A DNA stretch of 64,000 nucleotides, taken from positions 16,983,338 to 17,047,337 of the forward strand of contig NC_088302.1 in assembly GCF_032854445.1 (NCBI RefSeq), in the 5' to 3' direction. How positions within the stretch are numbered: position 1 is the stretch's first letter; every line of letters starts with the position of its first letter. A program made the translations under genes and the position numbers. Below are positions 22,201-33,100 of this stretch, piece after piece. This DNA comes from Liolophura sinensis (lineage: Eukaryota; Mollusca; Polyplacophora; Chitonida; Chitonidae). Under the pieces are notes generated by a model. It saw nothing but the letters and a program-made list of their open reading frames with translations, made no database searches and was not told the DNA's origin.

Positions 22201-25119
22201 TGCCATCTCAGTATGCAGAGAACTTTTATTTTTACTGTCTACTATCTAACAGTGCGTAAACCTACCCAAATCAATGACCAGTGCAAATACCTTAGCTCTT
22301 CTATGGTCTTCTGGTCAGCCTGTACATCCATCAGAGCAGCCAGGGTGGACTTAGATAAGGGGGAGGGTGCTCCCACAGATGGACTCTCGGGCTAAAAGAA
22401 GTGCAGAAACATGTATCGCCACATCATCAAAACAGAAAAGACCAAGATAAGTCTACAAGAGACAGCATTCACACCATGATGTACTTGGGTACGGATATAT
22501 GTATTCAAAAGTATAACATACAAAGATTCCACATATCATTTTCAAGACAATTTTGAATTTCCTCCTCACTAAATAAATCATATATGTGCAATTACGCAGA
22601 TTTTTGCCTGCTGCTAACTAAAACATGTTATTCATCCCAAGAGATTAAATCATAAACACAGAAAGAGCTTGCACAGTGTATCCATCCTTCACAGTGTATT
22701 CTTCCGGACAAGCTAACAAGATTAGGCCAGCAGGGCAAAATCATCGAAGAAAACTGTAATCTTCTGAAAGACACTTTAACCACAAGAAAATTTATATCAC
22801 TGTGAAGTTTTAATTGAAATACAACTCCATGATGAAGTATTTGCTCTATGATTTATTTAGACAATAACTTTTTCAAAATTAATATTACTGGCTACTTAAC
22901 AGAAAACAATTCATGCTTAATTATTGGTTAAGATATTGTTAACATAGGAAAACTGTGTATGACTGTCTTACAAATACTGTGTGCAGGTGACACTTTAAGT
23001 GAACAAATTCACGGCAGAAACTAAGCACGACATTTAGGCCTACATGTACTTGATAAACTGTTCAATACACACGCATGCAGTGCATTTATGATGCACAAGA
23101 TAAACACTCCACTACCAAACCAGATCCAGAGGATGGAGTTTAAGGAAGGGGATGAAATGCACAAGATCACTTACATGTGTTGCACTTTTGACCCCATCGT
23201 TTTGTCGGGGTGGACTTGGAACAGCTGCAGAATATAGGCAAAAATCCCTTAAAAGTGGAAAATTAGATGACTGCAAACTTATTCCACATTATTCTGAAGA
23301 GCTTTGCAGCTGAAAATATTTTAAACAGTTCTGACAAACAAAGGCAAGTGATGAACCCTAAATCACAGCTAAGGTAATATTGCAAAAAAGATATTAGGTT
23401 CAACAGAATACATAACTAGATCTACCGGTATACTAATACAAAAATGGAAACTGGGACATTGAATGATTACTGCCTGGTGCAAGTTTACAAATTCATAATG
23501 GAACATACCTCATACATCATTTTACACTGCTTTAACTTTTGGATATATACATGTACAGTAATTTATTTATTTATTTGATTGGTGTTTTGCGCCGTACTCA
23601 AGAATATTTTACTTATACGACAGCAGCCAGCATTATCTTGGGAGGAAACCGGGCAGAGCCCAGGGTGTACAATAATCCATAATCAATGACTTCTTAGGTA
23701 ATTCAACAAAAATCATCTTTTGTGGATAATTTTCACTGCCGTATATACCCACCCATATTAAAATGCAACGATTAGACTTGCATGCTGTAAAGTGACAACA
23801 GAGGGTCATCATCATGTCATAACATCGAATTTCGAAATTCCCACATTATTTAAAGTGTTGTTATCGGCATACTTGATAATTTTTCGCTCATAAATGTCAT
23901 GACAATCAGGTTTATGTAATGAAGTTAATATTATGGAGGAAACCAAATCTACCTTCCACCAAGTAAATGACAAACCTCCTCACCTAAAGCAGCAGCTGAA
24001 ACAACATCATTGCAATGGTTTAGTGGAATGACGCTCATACACTTAACTGTCTGGCTGACAGTCAACAGCACATCAGTTGGGGAATGACCATATTGAACAT
24101 TTAATGATAGATTTTACAGCTAAAGTGAATTACTTGCCTTTTGATCATAAAAGACAGCTCCATACACAATAGCATCAACCATAAAGAAAAAATTAATAAT
24201 GTCTGCAAAGCGAAGTTTTGAACTTGTATCATTTAGAAGCAGAGCTTCAATGTTATCACCACCACCTTATACAATGTTTTCACCACCACGTCTTTGTGAG
24301 TAAAGACTGTAATCATGAGTAAAACAGCAAATGCCAGGATGTCCACATTCTCTAATAAGCCCAACTGGCATTTCAGGGGTCTGGCATGTTCATGCAGATA
24401 TCGGCAAAACAGGTGGGGGCTCTCGCAAACTACTGCAGCTAAAAGACCTGATTTTACTTACATGTATGGTGCCGATGGCGCCATCAAGTCAACAGACAGA
24501 TATGTATTCAACCTAGCAACTACCGTAAAAAAAAAATGTCTTTCAACTAAGTTTCTGAGAGCCCCCACTTGTCGCCGATATCTGCGTGATCCTGTAAGAC
24601 CCCTGAAATGCCGACTGGGCTTATCATATGATACAAATTTATCTCCCTCCTTATTCAACATATCACATCTACCTCAGTCGATGTCTACACATCACGAATG
24701 AACGTCAGAATATCAAATAAGAAGGTAACTTTATCTTTCTGAATGTGCTCCATTAATCAAGTGTTCTACTGATGGGACATTTTGAGTTATGCAGCATTTA
24801 GGGGCGTTTTGACTTCGGACGCTCTTTCATACATGTACATGTCTAGACTTGATTCTTGAATCAACAAACCTGAAAACGACCCCTCTTCCGAGTTTATCGC
24901 ACTTGCGATGGCAGCAAATCGATGCCACTCACACTCCAAACGTTTAATCTGCTCAGCAAACTCAGTACTTGAGCCTTTGTTAAATCCAGGTTTTACAGAA
25001 ACCAATGGACCGGCAGGACTAAATGAGTTGTTCGTGTTGCTCGTAGGCGCATCCATATCGGTGTTCTTAGCCGTCAGTAGATCGTCTACACTCGACAAAC
25101 ATACTGTCTCAGACGCCAT
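4431..25119 (-). CDS. CCDC158: CCDC158-like coiled-coil protein, complete 24-exon model
   Basis: Exons, 5' to 3' on the minus strand: 24870-25119, 23175-23224, 22291-22391, 21161-21403, 20867-20936, 20200-20309, 19827-19917, 18924-19160, 18295-18371, 17388-17498, 16635-16749, 15992-16090, 15456-15653, 13435-14233, 12722-12796, 12101-12213, 11652-11810, 10466-10558, 9635-9748, 8021-8166, 7768-7862, 6760-6891, 5344-5463, 4431-4513. Every junction has GT/AG and matching phase; the sum is 3681 bases (1226 residues plus stop). Segments match human CCDC158 recalled from memory in order: 'SHLEKALKESQEQVLSLRRR', 'DRISQLVTDHAQQ', 'QTEVTAKRGEIDKL' (human 'QITAKRGQIDAL') and a C-terminal 'RLEAKMASL...KLQRM' (human 'RLESL...RIQKV'). 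The protein is almost all heptad-type coiled coil. Exon 4 encodes a Ser/Pro-rich break. Human CCDC158 is about 1113 residues and its function is poorly known. The N-terminal ~100 residues are not recognisable, so the start at 25119 is less certain. Confidence 0.85.
4950..5370. repeat. Degenerate tandem repeat overlapping exon 23 of the CCDC158-like gene
   Basis: Five anchors of the type 'gataaccata' or 'gataactatttgata' start near 4955, 5053, 5145, 5229 and 5300, spacing 70-100 bases. The block 'acaaacctttgttttccctc' recurs at about 5180-5212 and 5337-5369, with a diverged version at 5250-5283. The last copy holds the 3' end of exon 23 and its splice donor. Confidence 0.65.
6030..6135 (-). 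mobile_element. SINE family A fragment (tail half)
   Basis: The reverse complement of the family tail: 'actcaagaatatttcac', 'tacgacggcagcca', 'gggcagagccca' and 'cacgaccatccgccgg'. It lies in an intron of the CCDC158-like gene. Head absent. Confidence 0.7.
7068..7452 (-). mobile_element. SINE family C, near full length
   Basis: Read on the minus strand it begins with a tRNA-like segment ending near 7440 and finishes with 'cattaaaccccaagcactca' and a short (ctca) run at 7068-7095. The middle contains 'ggaagttgtaac' and 'ggtcaacctgtcgttgcac'-type blocks shared with the copy at 53159-53524. It sits in the intron between exons 21 and 22 of the CCDC158-like gene and is more diverged than the 53 kb copy. 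Confidence 0.8.
10015..10215 (+). mobile_element. SINE family A, 5'-truncated
   Basis: It starts within the head at 'gagcctctcac' and runs through 'gtgagttcaagtcc' to 'gtaaaacaccaatc' and a repeated 'aaat' tail. Part of the middle ('ctggcttcctctccggccg') is shortened. It lies between exons 18 and 19 of the CCDC158-like gene. Confidence 0.8.
13060..13275 (-). mobile_element. SINE family A, diverged copy
   Basis: Landmarks in reverse orientation: 'tcaagaatatttcactta', 'gttagccagcatta', 'cacccatccgcaaag', 'ggacttgatctc' and 'gagaggctcctgagtcac'. Nearly full length but clearly older than the 1.6 kb and 60 kb copies. Confidence 0.65.
13435..14233 (-). CDS. CCDC158: Exon 14 of the CCDC158-like gene (largest exon, coiled-coil core)
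   Basis: This single 799-base exon encodes about 266 residues of uninterrupted coiled coil rich in K, E and L. Motifs such as 'RLRQERDKAVEELKQYKY' and 'LKSREKKLKELESEKQRH' line up with the human segment reading 'IKQERDQLLNEVK'. Acceptor 'tttcttcag' and donor 'ag/gtaata' fit phases 0 and 1. The open frame on the opposite strand of this exon is a shadow of coiled-coil codon usage. Confidence 0.85.
15165..15200 (+). mobile_element. SINE family C tail fragment
   Basis: 'aacgttaaaccccaagcac' followed by a short run of 'tcac' matches only the 3' end of family C. It is a severely 5'-truncated insertion in the intron between exons 13 and 14 of the CCDC158-like gene. Confidence 0.6.
16253..16285. repeat. 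(TA)n microsatellite
   Basis: About 15 uninterrupted TA dinucleotides, directly beside the decayed SINE at 16290-16462, in the intron between exons 11 and 12 of the CCDC158-like gene. Confidence 0.95.
16290..16462 (-). mobile_element. SINE family A, decayed copy
   Basis: Reverse-orientation landmarks: 'ggcagccagtattatggt', 'accgggcggagccca', 'ggacttgaactcacagc' and, at the head end, 'ggccatggcagccccc'. The middle is partly lost. Confidence 0.65.
19500..19643 (+). mobile_element. SINE family A, 3' half
   Basis: From 'cttcctctccagctgtatg' through 'ggaaggtctgccagcaacct' to 'aataccaatcaaataaataa'. The head is absent. It lies in the intron between exons 7 and 8 of the CCDC158-like gene. Confidence 0.75.
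23562..23668 (-). mobile_element. SINE family A, 3' fragment
   Basis: Starts with 'tttatttatttgattggtgt' and contains 'gccgtactcaagaatatt' and 'accgggcagagccc', the reverse complement of the family tail. It lies in intron 1 of the CCDC158-like gene. Confidence 0.75.
24355..24624. mobile_element. Foldback (inverted-repeat) element, ~270 bases
   Basis: The left arm (24355-24423) and right arm (24567-24624) are inverted copies. 'tggcatttcaggggtct', 'gcagatatcggc' and 'gtgggggctctc' in the left arm reappear as reverse complements in the right arm, with the cores intact and a few scattered differences between them. The centre carries a perfect 12-base palindrome, 'gatggcgccatc', at 24474-24485. 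No open frame with transposase features was seen, so it looks like a MITE or foldback element in intron 1 of the CCDC158-like gene. A target duplication was not identified. Confidence 0.75.
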
Positions 25120-27639
25120 TTTTACTGCCTTCTACCAGCAGTAATTATACGAAGATTTTGTGTTTACTACTGGGTTGGCGCAAAGTCAACATACTGACAA
25201 CTGTTAAAGTTTTAAGTGATAAATTCATTAATGAAACTTAAAGCTCGTCAAACCTATCCGTCATTTGTATCAACCGGGAGGATTGTGCGTTCTCGCCTTC
25301 ATTACTGGAGAGCCTTTCCTTCGAGAAAAGGGGAATAACTGTCCGAAAGCTAAACGCTCTACTCTATCTTTCTAATATCTGGTCGGGGACTAACCAAATC
25401 AGAAAGTTTGCAACGTATAGTTAATCAAGCTAATATGCTTCCGATCTCAAAAGATTTGTTAAACTAATAAATAAAGAATTTTTTTCTTTTATATGTGCTC
25501 ATGGAAGGGCGAAAATAAGGCGGTCAACTGTATGATTAATTGTAAAGCGTTAGGCCGGCTTAATCCCCCGGATTTCATTTTTTTGAACAAAGTTCTAGAG
25601 CTCTGTGTATAAAACGTTTTTCGCTAAGAACGATCGTTTTTGGAAAAGTTAGGCTATTTCCCAGTAAAACAATTACTGCACTAATAAGCTTCCAGCCAAT
25701 ATTCCATTGTTTTCTAGACATGCACTTGAAGCATGGAAAGAACTGAATAGTAATGAAGATAATGTTTTTCAGCAGATCAGTTTGGAACAATTCAAATATT
25801 CTGCATAACGAAAAGACCCTGTATTATAAAAACTGGCACGAATGTGGAGTTTTGTATGTTCAGGATATTAGACACGAATGGAAATATTTTAGATATGAAA
25901 TCATTACGTAACAAGTATAATCTTCCACTAGGCTACACACAATAGACTGCTAGGCATATACATGTTAACATAAAGACAGCTGTTTGACCACTCTAGTAGA
26001 CATGTCACATGTTCTCTATAAAACACCAACGTTTAAGAAAAAACTTTGGAAATGATTTACGCGGTACTGAAAACGTTAATGTTATAAAAAGGATGTCAGC
26101 CTATGATTTTACAAAAACGTAGGCCTATGCGTGTACATAGTCCCACCACATACTTTATAATTAAAGGCGTTTACAGCGTACAGGGTAAAACCAGAACAGC
26201 GAGGACAATGTGATAGCTGGCAAATGGTCACACGTAACCGGTGAAATACGGCCTCCCGTAAAGATTTTATTCTAACCTTCATGTAAATGCATAAACTGTA
26301 GCAATCTACAAGCACCAAGACTCCATGGCTTCAGCAGACTTTGGTTAAAAAAAATGCAGTGATGTTAATTACAATTTAGCAAAGTGTTTGCACACAAATG
26401 TGTGTGTTTTTATAAATACATGACATGCGTCGTTAATATTTGCAGTGATATGATAATAACAAAGTATGGAATTATGTACTTGTTAAATCATATACACGAG
26501 CAATATGTAACCAAACATTCTGTGTAAGAAACAACAACTTAACGTGATTCTTCTGTAAATTTTTGTTATCAAGACTTTATTTCTAAAACATCTGTCACCA
26601 AGTATATTGATGTTCATAACAGAAATTTCAGAAATGTATGGCTGTAACCCTCTTTCTTCAGCGTTGGTAACAAGTCTTTCAAGATAAAGTCTTAGATACC
26701 ATTTATTCCTGCAGCATTTTTCTACATAGGCTCAGTGTTATTCTACCTCCAAGTTGTTCCACGTGTGGCCATTTCGACACATTATCACACAGTTTAGTAA
26801 TCTAAATAATATTGCCTTGAAATATAGATTTATTTCATTTACTTGTATGAACGAATCTATCTGTTTAGCTTTATGAATTTAGACATGTGAGACTAAAAAG
26901 TTCTGAATAAATTTTATCCCTTTTCATGGCAAAAAAAAAATCAAGTCCTGAAGTTGATTAGTGTTTCGGTGTACTAAACTACCAAATGTTATGTGACGAT
27001 TTCAATCAACATCACAAGCTATTACTGCAAAAAAATTGTGTGTCAAGATTATTTCAACAAACACCTTAGCTCTACGTTCCTTAAGTTTTACAGTGAGTAT
27101 ACAGAACGTCCAGAATCTCTGGGCCTCTACTTCATGCTTAACACGGGACTGGGGGACGTACGTTCATCGTGTTGAAAGTTCGCACTTTGGATACATGAAC
27201 AGTTGCAATCAAAGAGCAACTGAGATACATATGTCGACAGCTTGTAATCTAGTATGGTACACGGTTTGAATACTGATTTCACTCAGTCGCCCAGAACCTG
27301 GGGGTATCTTAATTCCAGATAGAACATGCGTTGCATTTTTCCAACATGAATGAAAACTGTTGACTGCTTCTCTTTGCATCATCCGTCCTATTTTCGTAAT
27401 TTATATACTTTCTTAGTTCTTCGGTAGTTTGTGTTAAACATCGTTTTGGGAATTGGCCTTGTGATTTTTAACCTGGAACGTCCATCTTGGTTGACGGCTG
27501 GTATACGAATGTCTGTTTCGGCTGCCTTCATGGGACAGAATATAGACGGCAGACGAAGTAGGACTACAACTTAGTCATCGGTAGCGCCGAGTGAATGTGC
27601 GGCGCTAGCACACTACCACACTAAGCACTTCGTCCAAGT

Positions 27640-27825
27640 TTTCACTTATACAATAGTGATCAGTTTTATGGGTGGAGGAAATCGGACTACCCTGTACAAC
27701 CCACCAACCTTTGGTCAGTGATATACAAGTATGTATATTATATTAGTGGAAGACAAGTGGACTTCAAATAATATGAAACAGCGCAAACGGTACGTGCGCT
27801 GTCACCAAGGTCCCAAAAGCAGTAT
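27640..27825 (-). repeat. Decayed interspersed repeat, family B
   Basis: Contains 'ttcacttatacaatagtga', 'ttttatgggtggaggaaat', 'ccaacctttggtcagtga', 'tggaagacaagtgg' and 'gtcaccaaggtccc', in the family order. Confidence 0.6.
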
Positions 27826-28154
27826 AGCTTGATTTGATCTTCTGAACTTATTTATGAAGAGCGCAACAGCTGACGCGTGAGTGATGCTGCTTAGAAATGA
27901 GCCAGAGAGAGGCCCATGCTCTTTTTATCCAAGTAGGAAACGGGATGACTTGGCTCATTATTTCACCTTTGCGCTAGATTTCAAGTGTCTCATAGTCCAA
28001 GAATTATCAAGATTACAGTACTGCCCAGTTGTAGAGATATTTCCACTGCCGCATAACTGGAACACCTCTAGGACACCTCACAAGGTGCCCCACTAACGTG
28101 TAGTGTACCAACACTGTACTTGGTCTGCTTATACAGCTTAACTCCCAACTTGGA

Positions 28155-28385
28155 AGTTTATCATTCAAGGGTTTTTCATTTTTACAATAATGAATTGTTT
28201 CGTGGGTGGACGAAACCGGGGTGTAAGGGTAAACCACTAACCTTTGGCAAGTCACTGACGAATTTGCCATTTTTGACGTACAGAAATGCACATCACGCTG
28301 GAGGACAAGTGGTCAGCATTGAACATCAGACTGGACAAACAGTCGCACGAGTGATGTTGTCACTTGTCACCAAGGCCCCACTATC
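28155..28385 (-). repeat. Decayed interspersed repeat, family B
   Basis: Contains 'cgtgggtggacgaaaccgg', 'taaaccactaacctttggca', 'gctggaggacaagtggtca' and 'gtcaccaaggcccc'. This is the longest copy in the window and a useful reference for the family. Confidence 0.6.
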
Positions 28386-29033
28386 AGTTAAAGCGAATTT
28401 ACAAAACCAGGAAGAACCTGAAATTTTGAACTCTTTGTCCCAACATGCCTGGGTAATGAAGCTGGGCTCCTACTTACAATGATACGGTGGGACCTGTATA
28501 GGAGCTAAACATAAATGCACGGCTATCGGCAAACAAAATATCGCGGGTTGGTAGGGCTTTTCAATTTTTTCATTGTCTTAAGAATTTTACAGAAATCAAC
28601 GTCCCAAAAAATACTTGCGCATGGCCCATTTTTTGAATGTCGGTTGCCAACAAACATCTCTTAATGATGGTCTCAGCAGAATTAAAATTCAGCAATTGAC
28701 CAGATTCTATTTTTTACTGGGCCTGGTTGTTAAATGGTGTATAAGCTAATACTGATATTAAGCCAAATTATATATTCACAATTTTAACAAAGCCTGGTAA
28801 CCAGTGCAGCTGTACCCAGACCAAATGGTACAGCAGCAGATTTAGTTTGTGTGTAATACACCTGTACACAATTATTTCTGGCCGAAGTTCAGAACTGAAG
28901 ACTTGGCTTTAAGTTAAATCTGGAATTAAATCTTAAGACAGTTTGAACAGCCATGCCCAGGTTACAGAACACAGTTTTGCCTCATAGCTAAACAAGAAGA
29001 TAGAGTAACAAGTCACAAGTTTGTTGAAGGATT

Positions 29034-29039
29034 TTTATT
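29034..29039 (-). terminator. Candidate polyadenylation signal of PCF11
   Basis: 'tttatt' on the plus strand reads AATAAA on the minus strand, about 770 bases past the PCF11 stop codon. Alternatives are possible. Confidence 0.3.
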
Positions 29040-29804
29040 TTGTTGTAGGCCTCCTCCCGTCTGCTACAGGTATAAAGTCTGTTTACATCACCAGTCAACA
29101 CACACCCTCGTACACACATGTAAATCACCTGATGCCTGCATCATGTAATATTCATTCTCAATATTCACAACAGCTTGTGCCTATGGAAAAAATCTTAACT
29201 AGAACTGAAATGCATAAATAACTAAATTTGGTGAATACAGTTTTAATTGGGGGCATTTGGCTTAACTCGTACCATATAGCCATGTGAATTTGCACTTTAA
29301 ATGTCAAGCATTAAAAAAGAGGGAAAAAATAACATTGCCAATGAAATTAGTGACCTGAATTAAAAGCAATCAAAATGAATTACCCATAAAATCTTGCTTA
29401 CTCTCCATGGAATTGTGAAATTGAGATCTTTCTACAAAATGTGATGAACAAATAAAACTGATTTTCAATGTACACTATATACATATTTACAGATATAACA
29501 CTTGCTAGTTACATGTATTTACATATGTTCAAGTTTTTGACTTGAACAAATAATTTACCTGATCATCATTTGCTTATCTTATACAAAAAGTATACATGTA
29601 ATTGAATTATTTAACTCTTTCCGCTATGCACCTCAAAATTTCAGAGACTTAGTCTTGGGTAAACTGAATCGTAAGTCTTACTCTTTTGGTCACTCCTATC
29701 AGACGCCATACCTTGTACACACAAGAAATATCCAGGATAAACATTTCTTGTCTACCTGCAGATATCCAAGATGAGAAGCACCATTACCAATAATGAAAGT
29801 GAAA

Positions 29805-30128
29805 CTATGAGGTGTCCATTTTCTCCTCTTTCACTGCTTCTGATTTTTCCACAGCCTCTGTCGTTTTGGAAGATTCTGTCTTGACATCAACACTCTCTTC
29901 AGTTGTGTTCTTTGCATCAGCCTCTGCTGCCGGATTGACTGGTTTAATCTCCTCTTTTATTTTCTCTGGTTCTGGATTCTCCATTTTAATGGTCGTCTCT
30001 GTAATGACATCCTTCACTATATCTTTCACATCTACATCCGTCTCATTAGTCTCTGGTTCTGGCTTCACCACAGCTAGAGGATCAACGACTGGGGATGACA
30101 CGGGACTGGGAGTATTTTCCACTGTACT
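29805..30128 (-). CDS. PCF11: PCF11 last exon, acidic tail with five psi-K-x-E motifs
   Basis: It encodes 107 residues ending 'VKEEKMDTS' and a TAG at 29805-29807. The tail carries VKPE, IKME, IKEE, VKTE and VKEE, all matching the SUMO-attachment consensus. Human PCF11 ends with a similar acidic tail containing VKNE, VKEE and IKTE. Whether it is modified cannot be told from sequence. Confidence 0.9.
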   Translation of the reverse strand, partial: STVENTPSPVSSPVVDPLAVVKPEPETNETDVDVKDIVKDVITETTIKMENPEPEKIKEEIKPVNPAAEADAKNTTEESVDVKTESSKTTEAVEKSEAVKEEKMDTS

Positions 30129-33100
30129 CTAAAAACAGAAAGAAAAACTCCACTTGTACCAACTTCTATCCTTGATACATTATTAAAGTCATTTTGTTTT
30201 AAATGTTCAACGAAAGTTACATTATTTAATGGCAGCCTATATTAAGTGTGGCAACCACAGGAAATGTGGTCCTAAACTGAAGTTCCTAAAGTGACTCACA
30301 AGTTATAACTTTTAGCTATAATTAAGGATATACTTGAATAGGCTATTCTAGTTAAAAACAAAAAGCTTTTCAAGAGGGTGAAACGATACTACTCAGATAA
30401 TCTAGGTGGCTTTGCTAAATTACAATCAATCTAAAGGCTAACCAAGCCTATGTTGTATTATCTTTAGGGATCATAATCGCCCATTTTGCCCCATCTGGGA
30501 ATACATACAATCATTCAGTGTTGAAATACAGGCATAGAGATGCTTCTCAAAACTTGTTTAACGTCATCTCAGCACAGTTGCATAACCTGATGTCATATTT
30601 TCCTCTTTTAAAATCACATCAAGTATGTGTTCACATCCTATCAGGTTTTATTTGTTTTTGAGAACACTTCAAGTATACACAATGAACTGAGTTATACACT
30701 GTAACATGGAGCTATTAAGCTTACCTGAGTAGCATCTTCATAACACACAGGATGGTAGGTCTGCAAGTAGAGGTAGAAAAACATGTGAGTAACCAGCCCA
30801 GTTCAGCTAATTTTACCGGGTATCTGCGAGAAAATTCACTTATCTGAACACCAACATTATTCACTGGAGTCACTGGCCTTTACCCTTGTGTCACACACAT
30901 GATCAATAGTTACACGAAAATCCTTCACTTTTAGGTCAATTGAGTTTACAAGCATTCTGGTCGCCATGGAAGTTAAGTGCACGTAGACTTAAGTGTGCTT
31001 TGTGAAAATATACACTGATTACATCGACACCATAATGCCTGTAAAGCTTATATTCCAGACTAGTCATTCAAAGTATCACACCACATTTATTTATTTGTGT
31101 TCCAGCTACTATGTGTATTTGGCACTACCAGACTGGGAATGTGAGGCAACAAAACTGTTCAGTAAACTGGACCACAGCAGATATTGAACTGGTGTCTTCA
31201 AAGCCCTTACCTTGTCTCCTGCCCGTACAGCATCCCGCAGATGCCAGTCTTCTTCTTCCTCATCAAAGTACTGTTCAAACGGCTCTCCACAGATCTCACA
31301 CACCTGAGAAAAATTTGAGAGAAAAACAGACATTAAAAACAAAAAAATCAAACAAAAGCTTGTTTCTTAAGGCATCTTTTGGCATTACAACTGGAAAATT
31401 CAAGTGGTTCTTATCAAACAAGGTCAATATTTAGCAGTGTATGTGTAAGAGGCCATTCCCTTTATCTTGAATAGAGAGTACTTTCTAAAACCAAGATCAC
31501 ATTCTTACGATGTTGCCTTGCTGACGTTGATAAGAATATGTTATGCAGTTTACGAATTTTGTTTATGGACAGGCAAAAACATAAACGAGAGGTGCTTACA
31601 TCAGTCTCATCAGAGGCAGGGGGACACCTAATGATCACCTCACTGCTGGGCAGATTGAACAATGGCTTCTCCGTACTGGTTTCCTGCATACGTTCAAATA
31701 TAGAACTACGAGCTGCAAAAAAAAAAAAAAAAAAAAAAACCCAATAAAATGAAGTAAACTTTCAAAATTACTGTAACCAGAAACAAAGATCTCACAAGTG
31801 ATTAGACAGGGCTGATTATATAACTTAATTTTATAAATTTACTTTCCTTGATGCTGCATTTACTCGTTAGCACTAAACACCATGACTGAAGACAAAAACA
31901 TATATACCTCTTTCTTCTGATTCTTCTATCTCTTCATACTGGATCCAGTCCTAAAGAAACAAAAGACGAAACCAAGACACGTTAATTCTGATCCAATCCA
32001 TCTTTAACAACCAGCGAAATTTTAAGTAACAACCAAGCAAAATTTTAAATAACAACAAGCAGAATTTCAGATGACCAGCAAAATATGAAATGTTTTTCTC
32101 TTATTTGTTCGTGATATGATTATATGTCAATGTATCAACAAATTTTCAGCTGATGAGAAATAGTATGAGTAATATCAATCAGATTAACAAAAGGCTTGTT
32201 AACAAAGTAGATTTAACACCGTCAACAAGTAACACTCATGGCAACTGATTCTGTACAGAGTAGGTACTATACGTATGTCGCAACGGTGTTGCAACCAGTC
32301 ATAGGTTTCATGGCCTCATTTTTAATCTTGTGAGGTGGCACTAGTGTGAAACAGGACCTCGAGCTATTGTTACATCAAAAAATGATAGTAACATAAACAT
32401 CTGCAATGTTATAATGTATCAGTTTCCAGTGTAACATCATTCTGTCTACATTGTGACATCATAATGAAAAGCTTGCAAACAAACATTTGACATCGATACA
32501 ATGGTGTCAAAGTTGTACTGTCAGGCGTCTGACGGGTCAGCATTGTCTTGTTATCAACATAACCCTAGCCACTGATTTCTATGGAGCGGAACAAGTCGAT
32601 ACATACATTAGCAGTGTAAAACCACCGTCGGTTCTTGGCAACTCGTATGCCTTCCTTCTCCCTCTTGTTCTGTCTAAAATGCCAGTCCAGATGCTCTCTG
32701 TATCTCTCTGTGTCCTGTATGACAAACCTCATACCACAGGATGAGCACTGAATACCACTGTAGATTCTCTGTATAGCACCGTTGTAACGCCTGCAACGAT
32801 AAAGTACAGCCTAAAGACAACCAAATAACCTCTTAAAGTGTTAACATAACACAAGAATTAATTTCAATCAATAATACAAACTGACAGTTTCTGATTTTCA
32901 TTGTTGAACAAAATAGGTTAGTTATAAACTGATCAAGAAGTCATAATCTTTTGGCCTCCTTTTGGTCTTCTTTTTCTTTGTTGTATTCAAACTAATATTA
33001 ACATGTAATACTCACTTTCTTAACTTATCCAGTCTGAAATCAGATATGTCCGGAATTTCTTCTATTTTCTCTTCCACAATTTCCTGAAACAGATACCAAA

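Larger units (their letters stand above)
4514..24869 (-). other. Introns of the CCDC158-like gene
   Basis: The 23 introns range from about 250 bases to about 1.6 kb. Besides the repeats listed separately they are AT-rich and show no other gene or RNA I can recognise. Each intron between the listed exons starts with GT and ends with AG on the minus strand. A possible extra or alternative exon within them cannot be excluded. Confidence 0.6.
25120..29804. other. Intergenic region between the CCDC158-like gene and PCF11
   Basis: It should contain the CCDC158-like promoter (right after 25119) and the PCF11 3' UTR (just below 29805). Two decayed family B repeats lie at 27640-27825 and 28155-28385. 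No coding region is supported; the open frames are short and resemble nothing I know. Confidence 0.6.

Noticed and set aside
28120-28482. 120-residue plus-strand open frame in the intergenic region
   Set aside because: It lies across a decayed family B repeat, is not kept open in the other copies and resembles no protein I know.
29527-29549. Short hairpin 'tgttcaag' / 'cttgaaca' below the PCF11 stop
   Set aside because: Eight-base stems in AT-rich DNA are common by chance and no function can be supported.
25120-29804. Possible additional gene between the CCDC158-like gene and PCF11
   Set aside because: All open frames are under 120 residues, with no splice-linked neighbours or recognisable domains.
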